Below, piece by piece: positions 26,051 to 33,448 of a stretch of DNA of 64,000 bases. The notes below the pieces were generated by a model. The model was not told the DNA's origin. It worked only from the letters and a program-made list of their open reading frames with translations, and made no database searches. The position numbers and the translations under genes were made by a program. The first letter of the stretch is position 1. Every line of letters begins with the position of its first letter. The stretch lies in the NCBI GenBank assembly GCA_035635855.1, contig DASQAF010000049.1, positions 329,056 through 393,055 on the forward strand, read 5' to 3'. The stretch comes from UBA11740 sp035635855 (GTDB taxonomy: Bacteria; Acidobacteriota; Blastocatellia; Pyrinomonadales; Pyrinomonadaceae).

Positions 26051-27139
26051 ATGCCAACGAAAAACAAATCCATTCAATACGAAAAGGTTGAGAATCTCCG
26101 GTTCGATCCAGAAAATCCCCGATTTCCAACAACGCTGAACGGGGAGGATGAGGACGAAGTACTGGGGTGGATGCTGAAAGATGCCACGATCGTCGAGTTG
26201 ATGGGATCTATCGGGGAGAAGGGATATTTTCCGGGAGAGCCACTCCTAGTTGTGCCGGCTAAGAAGACTGGGATGTATTACGTAGTAGAAGGGAACCGAC
26301 GACTTTGTGCGGTCAAACTTCTACTTAAACCCAATCTTGCTCCCACGAAAAAGAAGTCTGTCCAGATTGCAAGCACAGAGGCTAAGCACCGTCCTCAAGA
26401 TCTACCTGTGCTCGTTTATGACAGCCGCGACGAGATCCTTGACTACTTAGGATACCGTCATATCACTGGGATAAAGGAATGGGACGCGCTGGCGAAAGCG
26501 AAATATCTTGAGCAGTTATTTGAACGCGATCGAAAGGGGAAGTTATCCGACCGATTTAAGCGGTTAGCGAAGGGCATAGGTAGTAAGCCAAACTATGTAG
26601 CTCGCCTCCTAACCGGACTACATGTTTTTGATGAAATAGCAGAAAGCGACTTCTTCGACATTGAGGAATTAGACGAAGACTCAGTGGATTTCTCGATCCT
26701 TGTCACGGCATTGAGTTACAAAGAACTTACTGCTTTTCTGGGATTAAAAGCCTCAGACGATCCTGAACTGCCTGGATTGAACAAGAAAAGATTAAGAGAA
26801 TTGACGCAGTGGCTCTTCGAAAAGATTGATGGCAAGCGGACGCGCTTGGGTGAGTCGAGAGAGCTAAAGAAGCTAAACGCGGTCGTACAGAGTCCCAAAG
26901 CTCTTGCGGCGTTCAGACGAGGTTCCGATCTTAGCGACGCCGCCTTATTGACCGGCGAACCCACTGGCGTCTTTAGGACCGCCGTCAATACATCGAAAAC
27001 GCAGCTGCAAACGGCACGCGACTACAGCCATTTGGTTGAAGGCTTGACCACGGCTGATAGTGATGTGCTGGTTGAGATCCAAGGATTAGCTCGCGATTTG
27101 AAAATAGTCGTGGACAGCAAAGTAAGAGATGCCGGTTAA
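26051..27139 (+). CDS. ParB/sulfiredoxin-domain protein, first gene of the island
   Basis: 362 residues from ATG 26051; an in-frame ATG at 25982 would add 23 residues and run through the palindrome. The N-terminal domain begins at once with ENLRFDPENPRFP and has YYVVEGNRRLCAVKLL near 72-87, the ParB-like nucleotide-binding signature (EGNRRLxAxK). A helical region with DNA-binding appearance follows (GIGSKPNYVARLLTGL near 175-192), and the rest is of no known family. Chromosome-partition partners (ParA) are absent, and it heads a gene set with a methyltransferase and Vsr, so a DNA-recognition or regulatory function in that set is more likely than segregation. The reading frame is closely spaced to the next gene (12 bases). 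Confidence 0.75.
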   Translation: MPTKNKSIQYEKVENLRFDPENPRFPTTLNGEDEDEVLGWMLKDATIVELMGSIGEKGYFPGEPLLVVPAKKTGMYYVVEGNRRLCAVKLLLKPNLAPTKKKSVQIASTEAKHRPQDLPVLVYDSRDEILDYLGYRHITGIKEWDALAKAKYLEQLFERDRKGKLSDRFKRLAKGIGSKPNYVARLLTGLHVFDEIAESDFFDIEELDEDSVDFSILVTALSYKELTAFLGLKASDDPELPGLNKKRLRELTQWLFEKIDGKRTRLGESRELKKLNAVVQSPKALAAFRRGSDLSDAALLTGEPTGVFRTAVNTSKTQLQTARDYSHLVEGLTTADSDVLVEIQGLARDLKIVVDSKVRDAG

Positions 27140-27151
27140 CCGCTAGCGCTT

Positions 27152-28177
27152 ATGCCGGTCATATCCTCATCATTTGTAAAACTGCAACGACTGCCTCGTC
27201 ATGCGTTATTTGACGCGCACATATGGGTGGACTACATCGAACTGCTTTGTTTGTTTGGGTTGGACAAAGAAATTTCTAAGGCTGATTTTCTTCGGCACTA
27301 CAAGAAGAGGCAGGACATTGGTGAAGCGCCGCCAAGCGAGCCTGCGGAAACTGAATTGGCGGTTGAATCAGTCGAGGGGGAAGAGTTTGACGACCTTGCA
27401 CCTGCCGAACAGCGGGACCGCATGGAATTGAAAGTCGACGATTGGTTTCGACACTTGAGTTACCGATCCGGCGCATTCGATGATTTTTATCCCTTTCTGC
27501 TATCAGACGATCAGGACGTTCTGACGGTGAAGACTTCTCTGACTCTCCGCCATCAGTTGTATGTCTTCTTTCTTTTGTCCTCAAATCTTGCCTACTTCGG
27601 TCAGCATCAATCGAAACTCACGAGAAATTTTGAGGTGCTGAGCGCGGAAGTGGCTAAAACCTTTTTGCCCAACTCCGCTGAGGTGCACGTGTTCGGAGCA
27701 GGTCACAACGGTCGATATACCGGTAGTCTATGGAGAAAGATCGAAAGGCTAGCCAATGACCTGAAGGAGATGCCCTTGGTTAAGGCCACTGACTTTTCAC
27801 CACACGACTCCGGCGACAAAGGTCTCGATATCGTCGCATGGGTGCCAATTGAAGATTCTATGCCGAACTTTCCGCTAATGTTTGGTCAATGCGCCTGCAC
27901 ACTCGACGATTGGGTGCAGAAGCAATCGTCATCTGCGGCCGATGCTTGGCGGAATACAATCCAGCTATCCAACGCGCCCGGCAACATCGCCTTCATTCCG
28001 TTCTGTCTGCGAAGACCAGATGGTTCTTGGCACAGGCGTCAAGATATTCATCAAACGATCTTGGTTGACCGTCTTCGCTTCATCTCTTTGTTGCGTGGAA
28101 AGTATTCCAGCCTGAAAGAGCAGTTCTCTGACGAAGGCATTCTCAAGATGTTGAGCCAAGAAGCCGCGATTGCGTAA
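27152..28177 (+). CDS. Probable PD-(D/E)XK-like nuclease or defence protein of unknown family
   Basis: 341 residues, soluble. I do not recognise a named family. An acidic linker lies at about 61-86 (PSEPAETELAVESVEGEEFD). The only active-site-like stretch is SGDKGLDIVAW near 218-228 followed about 20 residues later by FGQCAC: an Asp at the end of one strand and a Gln in the next, which is the outline of a PD-(D/E)XK core, although the lysine is not in its usual place. It overlaps the methyltransferase by 8 bases and is 12 bases after the ParB-like gene. In a restriction-modification reading it would be the restriction enzyme; that is inference. Confidence 0.55.
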   Translation: MPVISSSFVKLQRLPRHALFDAHIWVDYIELLCLFGLDKEISKADFLRHYKKRQDIGEAPPSEPAETELAVESVEGEEFDDLAPAEQRDRMELKVDDWFRHLSYRSGAFDDFYPFLLSDDQDVLTVKTSLTLRHQLYVFFLLSSNLAYFGQHQSKLTRNFEVLSAEVAKTFLPNSAEVHVFGAGHNGRYTGSLWRKIERLANDLKEMPLVKATDFSPHDSGDKGLDIVAWVPIEDSMPNFPLMFGQCACTLDDWVQKQSSSAADAWRNTIQLSNAPGNIAFIPFCLRRPDGSWHRRQDIHQTILVDRLRFISLLRGKYSSLKEQFSDEGILKMLSQEAAIA

Positions 28178-29159
28178 ACCAGTGCCCGCGAAAACCATCA
28201 CAGCTATTTCATTGTTCTCGGGGTGCGGCGGTTTTGATTGGGGTGCCGCTCGGGCAGGAGTCGAAATTCTTTGGGCGAACGATATCGATGAACATGCAGC
28301 TGCGGCATATCAGTTGGTACTTCCCAACGTGACCTTCGTTCTGGACGACGTAAGGAACATCTCTGCGTTTCCGAGCGCGGATTTATTAATTGGCTGTTAC
28401 CCATGTACTGGACTAAGCCTTGCGGCTCGTCGTCGTTGGAAACAGAATGCAACGAGAAATTTGGATGAGGCAGAGGGTAATTTTCTCTATTGGAGCTTTC
28501 TGCGAGCACTCAAACAGGTCAGGCCCAGATACTTCATTGTTGAGAATGTCGTGGGCATGGTAACCGCGGGCAACGGCTGGTTCTTCGATGAGCAGATCAG
28601 GAAATTTAGTGGGGCAGGTTACAGGGTGGCCTATGCAATCCTGAACGCTGGTGATTACGGCGTCGCACAATCTCGCAAACGAGTATTCATTGTCGGACTG
28701 CGCAAAGACATTAAGGATTTTGTATATACATTTCCTCTAACCACCCACGGGCCGAAACGTCAGGTTCCCTATGTTACGCTAAGAGATGTCCTCGGGGATA
28801 TGACGACGCTCCCAGATGATTCTTACTATGATGGATCATTTCACGGTCACTATTTAACGCGCAATCGAAAGCGCGGTTGGGATCAATTGAGTTACACGAT
28901 AGTTGCTAACGGTCACCACACACCTCTACACCCGTCTGGATCTCCGATGACATTCGTTAGAAAAGATACGTGGCAGCTGCAAGGAGATATCAACCGACGG
29001 TTATCCTGGCGCGAATGCGCGGTCATTCAAGGGTTGCCGAGCAATGCTATTCCTTCGGGAGATCTCTTCGACAAGTATAGGGTGATCGGTAGCGCCGTTC
29101 CTCCGCTTTTTGGCGAGCGACTCATTGATCCAATAATTCAGTATGAGGAAAGCATCTAA
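28170..29159 (+). CDS. DNA (cytosine-5) methyltransferase
   Basis: 329 residues from TTG 28170 (GTG at 28182 is an equal alternative). The C5 motifs are in order: I, LFSGCGG at 15-21 (SAM binding); IV, catalytic Cys at 79 in GCYPCTGLS; VI, ENV at 125-127; VIII, QSRKRVFIVG at 167-176; and IX/X near the C-terminus (RECAVIQG and IGSAVPPLFGERL). Motif IV reads Pro-Cys-Thr where nearly all family members have Pro-Cys-Gln. The target-recognition region (about 200-275) is short. It methylates cytosine at a sequence that cannot be predicted here. Overlaps both neighbours (8 and 17 bases), so it is in a tight operon with Vsr. Confidence 0.93.
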   Translation: MRKPVPAKTITAISLFSGCGGFDWGAARAGVEILWANDIDEHAAAAYQLVLPNVTFVLDDVRNISAFPSADLLIGCYPCTGLSLAARRRWKQNATRNLDEAEGNFLYWSFLRALKQVRPRYFIVENVVGMVTAGNGWFFDEQIRKFSGAGYRVAYAILNAGDYGVAQSRKRVFIVGLRKDIKDFVYTFPLTTHGPKRQVPYVTLRDVLGDMTTLPDDSYYDGSFHGHYLTRNRKRGWDQLSYTIVANGHHTPLHPSGSPMTFVRKDTWQLQGDINRRLSWRECAVIQGLPSNAIPSGDLFDKYRVIGSAVPPLFGERLIDPIIQYEESI

Positions 29160-29622
29160 GATAAGTTCGAATAGAATCGTTTCAGGAAAAAAGTCCCCCA
29201 GCTTCACCCGCTTGCGCTCATCCTCTGCGGAAGCCAGCCGACATCTCGCTGCGATCAAGTCTACTTCAAAGGCAGAATGCTTACTTCGTAGCACGCTTTG
29301 GCGCCGCGGTCTCCGATTTCGAAAAAATGTAAACACATTGCCCGGAAAGCCTGACATCGTCTTTTCGAAGGAACATCTTGCCGTGTTTTGTGATGGAGAT
29401 TTTTGGCATGGAAGAAATTGGAGGCGAAGCAAGAAACGTTTACTAGTCGGGCCGAACGCGGAATATTGGGTAGCCAAGATTCTTCGGAACAAGCAGCGTG
29501 ATCGGACGAATCAGAAACTATTGGAGAAGATGGGATGGCGTGTTCTGAGGTTCTGGGAAACGGATATTCTGCTCGATCATCACAAGATCGCTGATAGTAT
29601 TCTTGAACATCTCCCGCGATGA
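29143..29622 (+). CDS. vsr: Very short patch repair endonuclease
   Basis: 159 residues. It carries the Vsr block LPGKPDIVF (66-74) with the catalytic Asp at 71, the FCDGDFWHG segment (82-90) with the stacking Trp88 and His89, and the following NAEYWVAKILRNKQRD. Vsr nicks the T of a T:G mismatch that arises when 5-methylcytosine deaminates, so it protects the methyltransferase's own target sites; it is usually adjacent to a C5 methyltransferase, as here (17-base overlap). The first 35 residues are longer and more basic than usual. Confidence 0.92.
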   Translation: MRKASKISSNRIVSGKKSPSFTRLRSSSAEASRHLAAIKSTSKAECLLRSTLWRRGLRFRKNVNTLPGKPDIVFSKEHLAVFCDGDFWHGRNWRRSKKRLLVGPNAEYWVAKILRNKQRDRTNQKLLEKMGWRVLRFWETDILLDHHKIADSILEHLPR

Positions 29623-29806
29623 ACCGATTGATTGTCCTGTTCAGCGAAGGCCATGCCTTTACTCACTGCAAGTATTGACTTTTGGCATTTCAGCGAATAT
29701 CTTGCTGGTCGTTTCAAGAAGGGCTGAATTCCCACGGGCCTCTGCTCAATGCACACTCGCCAATCCAGCCTATCTCAATTGTCCCTCGAAGAGGACTGTC
29801 CGCGAC

Positions 29807-31381
29807 ATGGTTCGACAAGGTTCCCTTACCATAAGTGAGTTTCTAGAATATCTGGCTCCAGGCATTTGGACGTCAGTCGATCTGCTAAGTTGGCCGCCCG
29901 ATGTCTTTGCGCTGGTAGCCGCATTACTTCAAAAGTCGGGCGCGTATACCAATCTCGTCAGGGAATGGCAGCTAGATCGAGGGCGTGTTTGGTGCGATGA
30001 CGTTGCGAAGATCGGGAAGGCTTGGCGCAATAGTTCAACCTCCAAAAAGGAGCTTCCAAATCAAGTGTCCCGCATGTGGGGCGTTGTCACCGCGTCGTGC
30101 GAAATTGAAATGAATTCCATCTGCACTAACGACGAACTCTGCTCTGCGCTGTTTCACTTGATAGCATCATCTGACGAAGCTAGTCACGGGGCAGGGATAC
30201 CGCCGATCGACGATACTTTCGAAGAGATTGCTCGAGACTTTTTGGACGAAAGAGCCACGCTTTGCAAACTTATCAACCCGTCCCGATTGCGAGTGCTGCC
30301 AAAACTCCACACTCCACAGAGCGGTATCACCATCCGCTCATTAACTCACCATTTGGCATTATGTCCTGCCAGCGAAGTCCAGCCTCTGTGGAATATTCTG
30401 CCAAAAGACATAACCTCAGAAGAACTGAACTTGTTGGTTTTGCCGTGGCCAACAGTTGTCGATACCAACCAGTTCAGGCCAACCGGTACGAGTAGACTGG
30501 GTTCCATGCCCAAACAGATGCAATTCTTCTCGTACGAGCCGCGACTTGAAGAAGAGTTTCTCAAGCGCTTGCAGTCAACAATCAACAACGCGCAACTACT
30601 TGTTGAAGACCACATTCATGGCGTGATTTTCCCAGAGTTGTCATTGACGAAAGCAAACCACGATATTGCTCGGGATGAGGTGCTTAAGCGTTCGGCGTTC
30701 TTAATTTCGGGAGTCCACGAGAATCCATTAACCGAACGAGACTATGCACGGAATTATGTGGCCTTAGACGTCCCGGTCGGAGAACATTGTATTCCGCTTA
30801 CTCAGGACAAGCACCATCGTTGGCTTCTCAACCATGATCAAATCCTTCAGTATGAATTACAAGATAGTCTTGATGCGGATAACTCCTGGTGGGAAAACAC
30901 GGAGATTCCGGAGAGGAAGTTGGTCTTCGTTTCCATGCGGCCCTGGTTGACTCTTTGTGTGCTCATCTGTGAGGATCTGGCGCGACAGGATCCAGTTTCC
31001 GATATAGTTCGAGCTGTTGGTCCAAACTTGGTAGTTGCATTGCTGATGGACGGTCCTCAACTCACACATCGATGGGCCGCCCGTTACGCGACTGTCCTCG
31101 CGGATGACCCGGGATCTTCGGTACTCACCGTGACCAGTCTCGGAATGGCAGAGCGCAGCAGAGCATTGGATGATCTCGGTAATCCGAATCCACCTCGGTC
31201 GCGTGTCGTAGCCTTATGGAAGGATGGCGTTAAGGGTACTCAACCAATAGAACTGCCAGGCAAGGCTGAAGGAGTAATTCTGAGATTGAAGGTAGAGTCT
31301 CGAGAGGAGTTCTCTGCCGATGGTCGCGGCGATCTGAAAAAAACAAGATATCCGGTTCTGGTGGAGAAGTTGTACTGTTAG
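29807..31381 (+). CDS. Large protein with C-terminal nitrilase-like (carbon-nitrogen hydrolase) domain
   Basis: 524 residues from ATG 29807, which has GAGGAC about 10 bases upstream; the frame is open back to 29603 but the extra 68 residues look non-coding. The C-terminal half has the three nitrilase-superfamily residues in correct order and context: Glu277 (GVIFPELSLT), Lys335 (TQDKHHRW) and Cys388 (LCVLICEDLA), followed by RWAARYATVLADD and VLTVTSLG, typical of the domain. The N-terminal 250 residues (starting LTISEFLEYLAPGIWTS) belong to no family I know. Nitrilases hydrolyse nitriles or amides, and a nitrilase domain is also fused to the reverse transcriptase of DRT type 1 defence systems. 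No reverse-transcriptase motif is visible here. It is the last gene of the island. Confidence 0.75.
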   Translation: MVRQGSLTISEFLEYLAPGIWTSVDLLSWPPDVFALVAALLQKSGAYTNLVREWQLDRGRVWCDDVAKIGKAWRNSSTSKKELPNQVSRMWGVVTASCEIEMNSICTNDELCSALFHLIASSDEASHGAGIPPIDDTFEEIARDFLDERATLCKLINPSRLRVLPKLHTPQSGITIRSLTHHLALCPASEVQPLWNILPKDITSEELNLLVLPWPTVVDTNQFRPTGTSRLGSMPKQMQFFSYEPRLEEEFLKRLQSTINNAQLLVEDHIHGVIFPELSLTKANHDIARDEVLKRSAFLISGVHENPLTERDYARNYVALDVPVGEHCIPLTQDKHHRWLLNHDQILQYELQDSLDADNSWWENTEIPERKLVFVSMRPWLTLCVLICEDLARQDPVSDIVRAVGPNLVVALLMDGPQLTHRWAARYATVLADDPGSSVLTVTSLGMAERSRALDDLGNPNPPRSRVVALWKDGVKGTQPIELPGKAEGVILRLKVESREEFSADGRGDLKKTRYPVLVEKLYC

Positions 31382-31485
31382 CACACTATTTAATCAATTG
31401 ACGGAAACAGGGTGAGATGGTATAAGAACCAAGGGCAAAATGGGCTTCAGCCCCGTCGACAGAGGCTATTCAGGAGGGTTGGTTA

Positions 31486-31716
31486 ATGAAAGAATTAGAG
31501 GCTTCGGACGCGTCAATGCTGGCGCGAATAGCCGAAACTATTGAAATTCGACAGATTTCGACCGGGGAATTGCGAGTCTTAACAGATAGACTACAAACCC
31601 CCGAGGCCAAAACAATTGCCCGCGCAATCGTTAATCCAGAGGCACCTGGAATACAAAGCGACATCCAAGCGACCGCCGAAGCTTTTCGACACTGGGCAGG
31701 AACGAACACAGTCTGA
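31486..31716 (+). CDS. Small hypothetical protein with a strong ribosome site
   Basis: 76 residues, soluble, with no recognised domain. It is accepted because AGGAGG lies about 9 bases before the ATG and tandem terminators follow within 120 bases. The sequence (ELEASDASMLARIAETIEIRQ and a helical middle) looks like a small helical protein. It lies just outside the island and could be its last member or a host gene; the sequence does not decide. No antitoxin motif is seen. Confidence 0.55.
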   Translation: MKELEASDASMLARIAETIEIRQISTGELRVLTDRLQTPEAKTIARAIVNPEAPGIQSDIQATAEAFRHWAGTNTV

Positions 31717-31793
31717 ATTCGCCAGATCGATCCAGTGCTTCGTTGTCCCCCAAAACGTCTCACTAGTTGGAACTCAAACCGATTATCTCTATG

Positions 31794-31818
31794 GCCCGCT
31801 TTCGCGGGCTTTTGTTTT
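31794..31818 (+). terminator. Rho-independent terminator 1 downstream of the island
   Basis: GCCCGC (31794-31799), loop tttc, GCGGGC (31804-31809), then TTTTGTTTT. Confidence 0.85.
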
Positions 31819-31834
31819 CAATATTCATCGTCAA

Positions 31835-31861
31835 CCCAGCCTTGAAAAGGCTGGGCTATTT
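31835..31861 (+). terminator. Rho-independent terminator 2 downstream of the island
   Basis: CCCAGCCTT (31835-31843), loop gaa, AAGGCTGGG (31847-31855), then ctatttt. Seventeen bases after the first terminator. Confidence 0.8.
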
Positions 31862-32064
31862 TCATTCGTCCGCTGACACAGACGATCGCGCCGTGCTCCC
31901 TGTCTCATGTTGAATCTATGATCGGGTCGCTACCGCTCCCGGTTCTGTAGCCGCACCGTTTACAGAACCTGACTTACATTTCAATCACGCATAAAGACCG
32001 ACAGCTACGGCACGGAAGAGAAACAAGATCGCTTGCGCTTGCGTTTAACTTGTAAGGAGAAACA

Positions 32065-33318
32065 ATGCCTTACAATCAAACTACGACTCTGCAAACAATC
32101 AAGCTCGAAACAATCATGCCTCGAACAAATTCATCGGAAGAAGCGACATCACAAACAAGTGCAGCACGATCAACCGCCCACCAAATAACGTTGGCCCGCA
32201 CAAGCAGACGCACGGGAACAAATCGCTTTATTGCTTTATGTTCGGCACTAGCGCTGATTCTTATCCTGACAAGCCCGGCAATCGCCCAAAACAATCCAGA
32301 GTTGGCCAAGCTCATCACAACCGGGCAACAGCAATTGGCAGCGGCGCGCACGGCTAATACTGAAGAAGGATATCGTTTAGCGGAGACGACATTTGAACGG
32401 GCGGTGCAGCTCGATGCGAAAGCAGCGATGGCCCGTGTTTATCTCGGACTTGCGCGAATGGAATTATCAGGATGGATTGCCAGACAGGGACGCTTTGGTC
32501 CTTCCGGCGAAGTGATGAATAAGGCGATTGCCGACCTGGATGCTGCAGTCGTGCTCGGTCCTGACAATTTGCAGGTGCGAATGTTGCGCGGATCCAGCTA
32601 TGCGGAGTTTCCGAGCTTTCTAAACAAAGGCACTCTGGCGCGTGAAGACCTGGAGGTCGTCGTGCATCATCCGACATTCGCGTCGCAAAGCAGTGACCTG
32701 CGGGCGCGCGTCTATTTCACGCTCGGTCGCGTATATGCGGCGGCCGGAGAAGTTGAAAAAGCCCGAGCCTCATGGAAGGCGGCAGTAGCTGCAAACCCAC
32801 AGGGCCGCGACGGCCAGGCAGCGCAACGCGAGTTGGACAAACTTGCTACGCCCGTTGTGGCTACAGATGTCGCAGGGCGCCGAATGCCGGATCGCTTTCC
32901 TCGGATACCTTTGGAAACGTCTCCGATTATGGTGGCAGCTACGGTCACGTTTCCCGACCATCAAGGGGACTGGGAGCGCGCATCTCTGCCGGATTCCATC
33001 AAGGCCTTTCTTGCGAAACTGGAAAAGCAGCCGGGCTTGCTCGGCGTACACGCGCTGTCGAGCGTTGACCACCGGGGCATGCTCGTGATCCTGACGTGGT
33101 GGGAGAATAAGCAGGCGCTCAACAATTGGTTCTACAGCGAAGCTCACCAGGGAATTATTAGTCAGTTCTACGGCAACCGTCCGCTGGCATCCGGCGCCGC
33201 CGCGCCAAACACTCCCGTCGGCGGAATGGGACAAGTCGGTATTGAGTTGTTCACGGCACTGCCGGGAGGAATGAAGTTTGGTGGTGGGCTGACTCCATCA
33301 CGAGCTGAGAAGCATTGA
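32065..33318 (+). CDS. Secreted TPR protein with C-terminal ABM-like domain
   Basis: 417 residues; ATG 32065 has TAAGGAG 10 bases upstream. A hydrophilic Ser/Thr-rich stretch of about 53 residues precedes the membrane/signal helix (FIALCSALALILILTSPAIAQ, about 55-75). Residues 80-265 form TPR-like helices (AETTFERAVQLDAKAAMARVYLG and ARVYFTLGRVYAAAGEVEKARASW). The last 110 residues have a ferredoxin-like ABM/dimeric barrel look (LPDSIKAFLAKLEKQPGLLG, LVILTWWENKQALNNWFYSEAHQ), as in quinol or antibiotic monooxygenases. The combination suggests a periplasmic scaffold with a small-molecule-binding domain; function unknown. Confidence 0.75.
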   Translation: MPYNQTTTLQTIKLETIMPRTNSSEEATSQTSAARSTAHQITLARTSRRTGTNRFIALCSALALILILTSPAIAQNNPELAKLITTGQQQLAAARTANTEEGYRLAETTFERAVQLDAKAAMARVYLGLARMELSGWIARQGRFGPSGEVMNKAIADLDAAVVLGPDNLQVRMLRGSSYAEFPSFLNKGTLAREDLEVVVHHPTFASQSSDLRARVYFTLGRVYAAAGEVEKARASWKAAVAANPQGRDGQAAQRELDKLATPVVATDVAGRRMPDRFPRIPLETSPIMVAATVTFPDHQGDWERASLPDSIKAFLAKLEKQPGLLGVHALSSVDHRGMLVILTWWENKQALNNWFYSEAHQGIISQFYGNRPLASGAAAPNTPVGGMGQVGIELFTALPGGMKFGGGLTPSRAEKH

Positions 33319-33448
33319 AGATCGTGGATTGCGTCTGCTGATCCCACAACCCATTTGAGTACCAACGTAAACATTAATTCGATTAACACGTCTATAAAGT
33401 AGTCGCTCTTTCCAAAGATCAAGACGGTGAAGTTAGAAGGTGTAGTAA

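Larger units (their letters stand above)
31717..32064. other. 348-base gene-free region with tandem terminators and a palindrome
   Basis: Two terminator hairpins (31794-31818 and 31835-31861) are followed by a 9-bp perfect palindrome, GGTTCTGTA at 31941-31949 with TACAGAACC at 31961-31969, inside a sequence (gggtcgctaccgctcccggttctg) that resembles dispersed repeats of this lineage. The last bases hold TAAGGAG, the ribosome site of the next gene. Confidence 0.65.

Noticed and set aside
29603..29806. Upstream extension of the nitrilase-domain gene
   Set aside because: The 68 extra residues look non-coding; ATG 29807 has a GAGGAC ribosome site.
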